From: Streptomyces aureocirculatus
GTDB taxonomy: Bacteria; Actinomycetota; Actinomycetes; Streptomycetales; Streptomycetaceae
NCBI RefSeq assembly: GCF_000720475.1
Contig: NZ_JOAP01000005.1
Location: 372,001-436,000 of the forward strand
Reading direction: 5' to 3'
Length of the DNA: 64,000 nucleotides
Below the pieces are notes generated by a model that ran no database searches, was not told where the DNA came from, and saw only the letters and a program-made list of their open reading frames with translations. A program made the translations under genes and the position numbers. Below, piece by piece: positions 33,196 through 40,205 of the stretch (positions are counted from its first letter, which is position 1; each line of letters begins with the position of its first letter).

Positions 33196-34890
33196 ATGAC
33201 GTCCACGGTGCCCACCGCCATCCAGCACACCGACGCCGAGCCGCCCATCACCATGTTCGGGCCGGACTTCCCCTACGCGTACGACGACTTCCTCGCGCAC
33301 CCGGCGGGCCTCGGCCAGATACCGGCGACCGAGCACGGCACCGAGGTCGCCGTCATCGGTGGCGGCCTTTCCGGCATCGTGGCCGCGTACGAGCTGATGA
33401 AGATGGGCCTCAAGCCCGTCGTCTACGAGGCCGACCAGATCGGCGGGCGCCTGCGCACCGTCGGCTTCGACGGCTGCGACCCCTCGCTCACCGCCGAGAT
33501 GGGCGCGATGCGGTTCCCGCCGTCCTCGACGGCGCTCCAGCACTACATCGACCTGGTGGGCCTCACCACCCAGCCGTTCCCCAACCCCCTCGCCGAGTCG
33601 ACGCCGTCCACGGTCGTCGACCTCAAGGGCGAGTCGCACTACGCGGAGACCGTCGCCGACCTGCCGCAGGTCTACCGCGACGTGGCGAAGGCGTGGAACG
33701 ACTGCCTCGAAGAGGGCGCCGACTTCTCCGACATGAACCGCGCGCTGCGCGAGCGGGACGTGCCGAAGATCCGCGAGATCTGGGCGAAGCTCGTCGAGAA
33801 GCTCGACAACCAGACCTTCTACGGCTTCCTGTGCGAGTCCCAGGCCTTCAAGTCCTTCCGGCACCGGGAGATCTTCGGCCAGGTCGGCTTCGGCACCGGC
33901 GGCTGGGACACCGACTTCCCGAACTCCATCCTGGAGATCCTGCGCGTCGTCTACACCGAGGCCGACGACCACCACCGCGGCATCGTCGGCGGCTCGCAGC
34001 AGCTCCCGCTGCGCCTGTGGGACCGCGAGCCGCAGAAGATCGTGCACTGGCCGCTCGGTACGTCCCTGAGCGCGCTGCACGAGGGCGGCGAGCCCAAGCC
34101 CGCCGTGACCCGACTGCACCGCACCGCGGGCAACCGCGTCACCGTCACCGACGCCTCCGGGGACATCCGCACCTACCGGGCGGCGATCTTCACCGCCCAG
34201 TCCTGGCTGCTCCTGAGCAAGATCGAGTGTGACGACTCGCTGTTCCCCATCGACCACTGGACGGCGATGGAGCGGACCCACTACATGGAGTCCAGCAAGC
34301 TCTTCGTGCCCGTCGACCGCCCGTTCTGGCTGGACAAGGACGAGCAGACCGGGCGTGACGTGATGTCGATGACGCTCACCGACCGCATGACGCGCGGCAC
34401 CTACCTGCTCGACGACGGCCCCGACAAGCCCGCCGTCATCTGCCTCTCCTACACCTGGTGCGACGACAGCCTGAAGTGGCTGCCGCTGTCGGCGAACGAG
34501 CGCATGGAGGTCATGCTCAAGTCGCTCGGCGAGATCTACCCGAACGTCGACATCCGCAAGCACATCATCGGCAACCCGGTGACCGTGTCCTGGGAGAACG
34601 AGCCCTATTTCATGGGGGCCTTCAAGGCGAACCTGCCGGGCCACTACCGCTACCAGCGGCGCCTGTTCACGCACTTCATGCAGGACCGCCTGCCCGAGGA
34701 CAAGCGCGGCATCTTCCTCGCGGGCGACGACATCTCCTGGACGGCGGGCTGGGCCGAGGGCGCGGTGCAGACCGCGCTGAACGCCGTGTGGGGCGTCATG
34801 CACCACTTCGGCGGCGCCACGGACGCGACCAACCCGGGCCCCGGCGACCTGTACGACGAGATCGCGCCGGTGGAGCTGCCGGAGGACTGA
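33196..34890 (+). CDS. FAD-dependent amino acid monooxygenase / amine oxidase
   Basis: A 564-residue flavoprotein with an N-terminal Rossmann motif VAVIGGGLSGIVAAYEL (residues 51-67), EADQIGGRLRT, and the C-terminal FAD segment GIFLAGDDISWTAGWAEGAVQTALNAV. Length and sequence style (GAMRFPPSSTALQHY, ESSKLFVPVDRPFW) resemble tryptophan 2-monooxygenase/L-amino acid oxidase-type enzymes, which turn an amino acid into its amide or 2-oxo acid. With the permease, Lrp regulator and amidohydrolase upstream it would form an amino acid to carboxylic acid route (for Trp: indole-3-acetamide, then indole-3-acetate). Substrate is unproven. Confidence 0.85.
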   Translation: MTSTVPTAIQHTDAEPPITMFGPDFPYAYDDFLAHPAGLGQIPATEHGTEVAVIGGGLSGIVAAYELMKMGLKPVVYEADQIGGRLRTVGFDGCDPSLTAEMGAMRFPPSSTALQHYIDLVGLTTQPFPNPLAESTPSTVVDLKGESHYAETVADLPQVYRDVAKAWNDCLEEGADFSDMNRALRERDVPKIREIWAKLVEKLDNQTFYGFLCESQAFKSFRHREIFGQVGFGTGGWDTDFPNSILEILRVVYTEADDHHRGIVGGSQQLPLRLWDREPQKIVHWPLGTSLSALHEGGEPKPAVTRLHRTAGNRVTVTDASGDIRTYRAAIFTAQSWLLLSKIECDDSLFPIDHWTAMERTHYMESSKLFVPVDRPFWLDKDEQTGRDVMSMTLTDRMTRGTYLLDDGPDKPAVICLSYTWCDDSLKWLPLSANERMEVMLKSLGEIYPNVDIRKHIIGNPVTVSWENEPYFMGAFKANLPGHYRYQRRLFTHFMQDRLPEDKRGIFLAGDDISWTAGWAEGAVQTALNAVWGVMHHFGGATDATNPGPGDLYDEIAPVELPED

Positions 34891-34895
34891 GCCCC

Positions 34896-34966
34896 GGACC
34901 CGGCCGCCACGGGACCCCGGACCCGGCCACCACTGGACTCCGGCCGCCACTGGACCCCGGCCGCGA
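34896..34966. repeat. short degenerate tandem repeats after the amine oxidase
   Basis: The 98-bp gap to the convergent DUF5995 gene consists of variants of GGACCCGGCCGCCAC and CACTGGACYCCGGCCGCCAC repeated about four times. No simple terminator hairpin stands out. Confidence 0.6.
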
Positions 34967-34988
34967 CCGGTCCCCGGCGCACCGGGGT

Positions 34989-35723
34989 TCAGTCGCGCAG
35001 CGGAGTGAGCAGCATCCGGCCCGCGAGACCCACCGCGTCGTCCAGGCGTCCCCGCAGGCCCTGCGCCACGCAGGGGAAGTCCCGCAGGGCCCACAGGGCG
35101 CGCGCCGCCGACCAGGCGCCGTCGCGGGCGCGGTCCAGGCTCCAGGAGCCGAGCAGATGGGTGAGGGGGTCGGCGACCTGGAAGAGGTCGGGGCCCGGCA
35201 TCAGCTCCTCGCGGATGCGTTCCTCCAGCGAAACCAGGATGTCGCCGACGCGGTCGAACTCGTCCTCCAGGTCGCCCGGTTCGCAGTCGAGTTCGTGACA
35301 GGTGTCCACGACGGCGAGCGCCAGGTCGTGACCGATGTGCGCGTTGATGCCTGCGATCGCGAACTGCAGCGGGCGGATGCCGGGGTGGCGGCGCAACTGG
35401 AACAGCGGACGCCAGCACGCGGGCGGCGGCCGGTCGTCCGCCGCCGCGTCCACGGCCGCCAGATAGCGCTCAGCGAAGCGGACGTCCAGGGTGACGGCGG
35501 CGTGGACGTCGGGGAACCGGCCTCCGGCGATGCTCCTGCCGACCTCCTCGGTGACCGCCAGATACACGCGGTTGAACACCGCCACGCCGTCCGGGCGCGG
35601 CCAGGAGACGTCGAGGGCGAGCATCCGCGCGACCACGCCCTGGATGCCGCCGGGCGTGCGGCCGGTGACGCCGCCCCCCGGCACCGGGTGGGCGCGCTCG
35701 GCCATGCGCTGCGACTGGGGCAT
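34989..35723 (-). CDS. DUF5995-like family protein
   Basis: A 244-residue soluble protein of unknown function. Recognisable text: NRVYLAVTEEVGRSIAGGRF, PLQFAIAGINAHIGHDLALAVVDTC (a His-rich helical segment typical of DUF5995) and the C-terminal WALRDFPCVAQGLRGRLDDAVGLAGRMLL. No signal peptide or membrane segment is seen. The start ATG 35723 lacks a ribosome-binding site; ATG 35705 is equally possible. It is convergent with the amine oxidase and lies 89 bp after the NCS2 permease gene on the same strand. Confidence 0.7.
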   Translation of the reverse strand: MPQSQRMAERAHPVPGGGVTGRTPGGIQGVVARMLALDVSWPRPDGVAVFNRVYLAVTEEVGRSIAGGRFPDVHAAVTLDVRFAERYLAAVDAAADDRPPPACWRPLFQLRRHPGIRPLQFAIAGINAHIGHDLALAVVDTCHELDCEPGDLEDEFDRVGDILVSLEERIREELMPGPDLFQVADPLTHLLGSWSLDRARDGAWSAARALWALRDFPCVAQGLRGRLDDAVGLAGRMLLTPLRD

Positions 35724-35812
35724 GGGGGCAGGGTCGCAGCCATCGCCCGGCGCGCGTGCGCGCCGGGCTCGCGATTGACCGGAACGAGGGAACGGGGCGT
35801 TCCTCCGTGCGG

Positions 35813-37207
35813 TCACCTCTTGGCTTCCGGATCCTGTCCCTCGTCGTACGAGGACGTGCCCGAGTCGAGCAGCGGCTCCTGGCTCTTGAGGTGGGCGGGG
35901 GCGAACGCCCGCAGCACGTGGTAGCCGGTGATGACGACGATCGTGCCGAGCGCGATGCCGCTCAGCGAGAAGTTGTCGGTGAACTTCAGCGAGACGTTGC
36001 CGACGCCGATGATGATGCCCGCGGCCGCGGGCACCAGGTTCAGCGGATTGCGCAGATCCACCCCGGCGTTGATCCAGATCTGTGCGCCGAGCAGGCCGAT
36101 CATGCCGTACAGGATGACGGTGATGCCGCCGAGCACGCCGCCGGGGATCGCGGCGACGACCGCGCCGAACTTCGGACACAGGCCGAAGAGCAGGGCGAAC
36201 GCGGCGGCGGCCCAGTACGCGGCGGTGGAGTAGACGCGGGTCGCGGCCATCACGCCGATGTTCTCGGAGTACGTGGTGTTGGGCGGGCCGCCGACCGCGG
36301 TGGAGAGCACGGAGGCGGCGCCGTCGGCGGAGATCGCCGTACCGAGCTTGTCGTCGAGGTTGTCGCCCGTCATCTCGCCGACGGCCTTCACATGCCCCGC
36401 GTTCTCCGCGACCAGCGCGATCACGACCGGCAGCGCCACGAGGATCGCCGACCACTCGAAGCTCGGCCCGTGGAACGACGGCAGTCCGATCCAGTCCGCG
36501 TGCCCGACCCCGGACAGGTCGAGGCGCCAGTGGTCGGTGACCTGGCCGGAGCCGTCCGCGGAGTGGATCCTGCCGAAGACCGTGTCGAGCAGCCAGGAGA
36601 ACGCGTACCCGAAGATCAGGCCGAGGAAGATCGCCACCCGGGACCAGAAGCCGCGCAGGCAGACCACGGCCAGACCGGTGAACAGCATGACGCACAGCGC
36701 CGTCCACTGGTCCTGCGGCCAGTAGGTGGCGGCCGTGACCGGCGCCAGATTGAACCCGATCAGCATCACGACCGCGCCCGTGACGATCGGGGGCATCGCC
36801 GCGTGGATGATGCGCGCCCCGAACCGCCGCACCGCCAGCCCCACCAGGAACAGCGCCGCGCCGACCACGAGGACGGCGCCCGTCACCGTCGCGCTGGAGC
36901 CGCCCTGCGCCCGGATCACGGCGGCCACGCCCACGAAGGACAGGGAACAGCCGAGGTAGCTGGGCACCCGGCCGCGCGTGGCGAGCAGGAAGATGACGGT
37001 CGCGACGCCCGACATCATGATCGCGAGGTTCGGGTCGAGGCCCATCAGGACCGGGGCGACGAACGACGCCCCGAACATCGCCACCACGTGCTGGGCGCCG
37101 AGGCCGAACGTCCGGGGCCAGGAGAGCCGTTCGTCGGGGCGGACGACGGCTCCGGGCGCGGGGGTGCGTCCGTCTCCGTGCAGTCTCCAGCGCACGCCGA
37201 GGTCCAT
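35813..37207 (-). CDS. NCS2 nucleobase:cation symporter (uracil/xanthine permease)
   Basis: A 464-residue transporter with about 14 membrane segments. It has NCS2 hallmarks: the Q-H pair in TM1 (LGAQHVVAMFGASFVAPVLMG) and the substrate-binding segment GGPPNTTYSENIGVMAAT. The subfamily resembles UraA/RutG-type uracil permeases. The start is placed at ATG 37207. A longer frame to ATG 37348 would consist of DNA tandem repeats and start inside a palindrome, so it is probably promoter rather than coding. It may complement the pyr genes by salvaging uracil, but it is 24 kb away. Confidence 0.9.
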   Translation of the reverse strand: MDLGVRWRLHGDGRTPAPGAVVRPDERLSWPRTFGLGAQHVVAMFGASFVAPVLMGLDPNLAIMMSGVATVIFLLATRGRVPSYLGCSLSFVGVAAVIRAQGGSSATVTGAVLVVGAALFLVGLAVRRFGARIIHAAMPPIVTGAVVMLIGFNLAPVTAATYWPQDQWTALCVMLFTGLAVVCLRGFWSRVAIFLGLIFGYAFSWLLDTVFGRIHSADGSGQVTDHWRLDLSGVGHADWIGLPSFHGPSFEWSAILVALPVVIALVAENAGHVKAVGEMTGDNLDDKLGTAISADGAASVLSTAVGGPPNTTYSENIGVMAATRVYSTAAYWAAAAFALLFGLCPKFGAVVAAIPGGVLGGITVILYGMIGLLGAQIWINAGVDLRNPLNLVPAAAGIIIGVGNVSLKFTDNFSLSGIALGTIVVITGYHVLRAFAPAHLKSQEPLLDSGTSSYDEGQDPEAKR

Positions 37208-37239
37208 GGTGAGTTCGCTTTCTGTGCGCGGGACGAGCG

Positions 37240-37349
37240 GTGCCGTCGCGAGGACGTCCTGAGTCGTCGCCAGGACGCTGTGTCGTCGCGAGGACGCTGT
37301 GTCGTCGCGAGGACGCTGTGTCGTCATGTCGACGATCAGCGTCGACATG
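37240..37349 (-). promoter_or_regulatory. candidate operator palindrome and 20-bp tandem repeats upstream of the NCS2 permease
   Basis: CATGTCGACG (37325-37334) and CGTCGACATG (37340-37349) form a perfect 10-bp inverted repeat around ATCAG. Between it and the permease start are four tandem copies of a roughly 20-bp unit, GTCGTCGCGAGGACGCTGT, two of them nearly identical (about 37250-37325). The palindrome is a good candidate operator. Confidence 0.6.
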
Positions 37350-37440
37350 TTAATGCGACGTAAGTGCGCTTCCTCGCCAGCTCCCCCCGGTACGGCGTCC
37401 CGTGCCGAAGCCGGAGACGCCGTACCGGTGGCCCGCGCAT

Positions 37441-37491
37441 GCCGTCAGGCCTTGCGTGCCGTCAGGGTTTGCGTGCCGTCAGGCCTTGCGG
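37441..37491. repeat. 17-bp tandem repeat spanning the stop codon of the MFS gene
   Basis: Three 17-bp units, GCCGTCAGGCCTTGCGT (37441-37457), GCCGTCAGGGTTTGCGT (37458-37474) and GCCGTCAGGCCTTGCGG (37475-37491). The gene-proximal copy contains the true stop (TCA, 37479-37481). The other two copies, each with the same TCA, are in the 3' untranslated region. Confidence 0.85.
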
Positions 37492-38711
37492 TTCACCGGG
37501 GGCGTCTCGTCCGCCGCTCCCGGCCACACCGCCGGCCGCCCGTCCGTGCGCAGGACGCCCGCGAACGCGACGAGCCCGCACGCGAGGACCGTGACCAGGC
37601 CGAACGACACCACCAGGCTGGTCGCGTCGGCCAGGGTGCCGATCGCGGACGGCGCGATCAGACCGGAGGTGTAGGTGATGGTGGCGACACCCGCGATGGC
37701 CTGGCTGGGGTTGGGGCCCGCGCGTCCGGCCGCGGCGAACGCCAGCGGGACGACCACCGCGATACCGAGGCCCATCAGCGCGAAGCCGGTCATGGCCACG
37801 GCCGGGTGCGGCGCCACCACCACGAGCAGTCCGCCGAGCGCCGCGAGCCCGCCGCCCACGCGCACCGTGCGCACGGACCCGAACCGGTCCACCACCTTGT
37901 CGCCCGCGAACCGGGCGATCGCCATCGTCAGCGTGAACCCGGTGGTGCACGCCGCCGCGAGCCCCGCCGAACTGTCGAGCACATCCTTGAGGTACACCGC
38001 CGACCAGTCCAGGCTCGCGCCCTCCGCGAACACGGCGCAGAACCCGACCGCGCCGATGAGCAGCGCCGACTTGGGCGGCAGGGCGAAGCGCGGCGGCGGC
38101 TCCTCGTCGGGCGTGCTGCGCAGGTCCAGGACGCCCTGGCAGGCCAGGAGGCCCAGCGTGGTCAGGACGGCGGCGGCGAACAGGTGGTGCACCCGGGCGT
38201 CCGTGCCCAGGTGCGCGGCGACGGTGCCGCCCGCCGAGCCGATGAGGGCGCCCGCGCTCCACATGCCGTGCAGGCCCGACATGATGGACTTGTCCATCCG
38301 GTTCTCGATCTCCACGCCGAGCGCGTTCATCGCCACGTCCGACATGCCCGACGTCGCCCCGTACACGAACAGGGCCGCGCACAGCGTGACCAGGTTCGGT
38401 GCGAGCGCGGGGAGCGTGAGCGAGAGCGTCCACAGCGCGAGCAGTCCGCGCAGCGCCGCGCGGGCGCCGAAGCGATGGCTCACCCAGCCCGCGAGGGGCA
38501 TCGCCACCGAGGCGCCGATCGCGGGGAAGGCGAGCGCGAGGCCGAGCAGCCCCGCGCTGACTCCCGCGTGGTCCTGGATCCACGGCACCCGGGTCGCGAA
38601 CGACCCCGTGACCGCTCCGTGCACGCAGAAGATGACGGCGACGGCGATTCGCGCCCGCCGGACCTGCTGCTTGCCGTAGACCGCTTGCCCCTGCGGGCCC
38701 TGTCCGCTCAT
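37479..38711 (-). CDS. MFS transporter
   Basis: A 410-residue major facilitator protein with about 12 membrane helices, starting at ATG 38711 (GGAG upstream). Family features: AVIFCVHGAVTGSFATRVPWIQD in TM1, GWVSHRFGAR (loop 2-3 motif), and a second half beginning ALLIGAVGFCAVFAEGASLDWSAVYL. It resembles Streptomyces exporters of the FucP/YbjJ-like group. A ROK regulator is transcribed divergently, with an inverted repeat over this gene's promoter region, so it is probably controlled by that regulator. Its stop codon lies in a tandem repeat. Confidence 0.9.
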   Translation of the reverse strand: MSGQGPQGQAVYGKQQVRRARIAVAVIFCVHGAVTGSFATRVPWIQDHAGVSAGLLGLALAFPAIGASVAMPLAGWVSHRFGARAALRGLLALWTLSLTLPALAPNLVTLCAALFVYGATSGMSDVAMNALGVEIENRMDKSIMSGLHGMWSAGALIGSAGGTVAAHLGTDARVHHLFAAAVLTTLGLLACQGVLDLRSTPDEEPPPRFALPPKSALLIGAVGFCAVFAEGASLDWSAVYLKDVLDSSAGLAAACTTGFTLTMAIARFAGDKVVDRFGSVRTVRVGGGLAALGGLLVVVAPHPAVAMTGFALMGLGIAVVVPLAFAAAGRAGPNPSQAIAGVATITYTSGLIAPSAIGTLADATSLVVSFGLVTVLACGLVAFAGVLRTDGRPAVWPGAADETPPVNRKA

Positions 38712-38759
38712 CCGCTCTCCACCCCTCACACGGTCCCGTCCCGGACCGCCGCAGTAAAC

Positions 38760-38780
38760 TATCAGGAACCCTGCCTGATA
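38760..38780. promoter_or_regulatory. operator between MFS gene and ROK regulator
   Basis: TATCAGG (38760-38766) and CCTGATA (38774-38780) are perfect 7-bp arms separated by 7 bp. It lies 49 bp upstream of the MFS start and 98 bp upstream of the ROK start. TAGTTT, a possible minus-strand -10, touches its edge. It is the obvious candidate binding site for the adjacent ROK protein. Confidence 0.7.
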
Positions 38781-38878
38781 AAAGAGGTTCAGGGAACTGA
38801 CATTCGCGCCGGATGTGTCCGGGCCGACGACGCAACCGGCGGTCCCGGGCGGCGCGAGCGCTGTGGAAGGATCCCGCC

Positions 38879-40051
38879 ATGCCCGCATCACCGAGCACCG
38901 CACGGGCCATCAACGACCGGCTCGCGCTGCGTCTGCTGCAGCGTGAGGGGCCGCTGACGGCGGGGCAGTTGAAGCAGCTCACCGGCCTGTCCCGGCCCTC
39001 CGTCGCCGACCTCGTCGAGCGTCTTCAGGACTCCGGTCTGATCACCGTGGTGGGTGAGGCGGGGGAGCGGCGCCGGGGCCCGAACGCCCGTGTGTACGGG
39101 ATAGTCGCCGACCGGGCCCACCTGGCCGCGATAGACGTCCGTACCGAGGGCGTCTCGGTGGTCGTCGCCGATCTGCTCGGCGCGCCACTGGCGGAGGCGT
39201 CCCTGCCGATAGGCGGCGGCACCCGCACCGGAGCCGCCGTGGAGCGGGCCGTGGCCCTCGTCGAGCGCACGGCCCGAGCGGGCGGGGCGGGCAGGCTGCA
39301 CACGGTGGGCGTCGGCGCCCCCGGCCTCGTCGACCCCGCTACCGGTGATCTGCGCGACTCGGCGGGCCTTCCGGCCTGGCACCGGCGCCTGGTCGCGGCG
39401 CTCACCGAACGGCTCCCCGCACGCATCCTGGTGGAGAACGAGACCAACCTCGCCGCCCGCGCGGAACAGCGCGACGGTGCCGCGCACGACCGGGACACAT
39501 TCGTCCTGCTGTGGCTCGGCGCGGGCACGGGCGCCGCCGTCGTCCTCGACGGCGTCCTGCGCCGCGGTGCCTCCGGCGGTACGGGCGAGATCGGCTTCCT
39601 GCCCGTCCCCGGAACCGGCGGGCTGCCCTCCGCGACCGCGTGCGACGGTGGCTTCCACTCCCTCGCCGGGTCGACGGCTGTCGAGGAGCTGGCCGCCGAC
39701 CACGGCCTGAAGGCGACGCCCGACGGCCACGAACTCCCCGCCGCCGCACTCGTCCGCCACGCCGCCGAGTCCGGGCACGCCCCCTTCCTCGACGCCCTCG
39801 CCGACCGCGTGGCCATCGCCGCGGCATCCGTGACCGCCGTCCTGGATCCCGGCTGCGTGATCCTCGGCGGCGAACTGGGCCGCGCCGGGGGCGAGGCACT
39901 CGCGACCCGGGTCGGGACGCGCGTGGCCGCGATGTCCCCCCTCCGTACGGAGGTGCGCGCCACCACCCTCGGCGGCACGGCGGTCCTGCGCGGCGCCCTG
40001 CTCACCGCGCGGGACGCGGCTCAGGAGGAGGTGTTCTCACCGGGGGCGTGA
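38879..40051 (+). CDS. ROK family transcriptional regulator
   Basis: A 390-residue NagC/XylR-type regulator. Residues about 8-65 form a winged helix-turn-helix (NDRLALRLLQREGPLTAGQL, then TGLSRPSVADLVERL). The rest is a ROK sugar-kinase-like domain (VGVGAPGLVD, ENETNLAARAEQ, WLGAGTGAAVVLDG, GCVILGGELG). The CxCGxxGC zinc motif of ROK kinases is absent; the corresponding stretch reads SATACDGGFHSL. ATG 38879 follows GGAAGG. It probably represses the divergent MFS gene until a sugar ligand binds. Confidence 0.92.
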   Translation: MPASPSTARAINDRLALRLLQREGPLTAGQLKQLTGLSRPSVADLVERLQDSGLITVVGEAGERRRGPNARVYGIVADRAHLAAIDVRTEGVSVVVADLLGAPLAEASLPIGGGTRTGAAVERAVALVERTARAGGAGRLHTVGVGAPGLVDPATGDLRDSAGLPAWHRRLVAALTERLPARILVENETNLAARAEQRDGAAHDRDTFVLLWLGAGTGAAVVLDGVLRRGASGGTGEIGFLPVPGTGGLPSATACDGGFHSLAGSTAVEELAADHGLKATPDGHELPAAALVRHAAESGHAPFLDALADRVAIAAASVTAVLDPGCVILGGELGRAGGEALATRVGTRVAAMSPLRTEVRATTLGGTAVLRGALLTARDAAQEEVFSPGA

Positions 40052-40102
40052 GGTCACCGACTGCCGCTCCGCGGGGGCGGGGCCGGGCCGAACCGGTGTG
40101 GA

Positions 40103-40147
40103 GCCCGGCGGCGGGGCAAGGGCACGTCAACCCGCCGCCGGGCGTTT
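40103..40147 (+). terminator. terminator of ROK gene
   Basis: Perfect 13-bp arms (40103-40115 and 40131-40143) with a 15-nt loop, followed by GTTT. It stands 52 bp after the ROK stop. Confidence 0.8.
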
Positions 40148-40151
40148 GTGG

Positions 40152-40191
40152 GGGGCGGTGACAGCTCGGTACGCCGAACGGTCACCGCCCC
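40152..40191 (-). terminator. terminator of chitinase gene
   Basis: Perfect 11-bp arms GGGGCGGTGAC (40152-40162) and GTCACCGCCCC (40181-40191), located 14 bp beyond the chitinase stop on the minus strand. It is back-to-back with the ROK terminator. Confidence 0.75.
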
Positions 40192-40205
40192 GGGATCAAG
40201 CGGGG

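Noticed and set aside
37208..37348. N-terminal extension of the NCS2 permease by 47 residues from ATG 37348.
   Set aside because: The extension is translated tandem repeat with no family similarity, and its start codon lies in a palindrome that looks like an operator.
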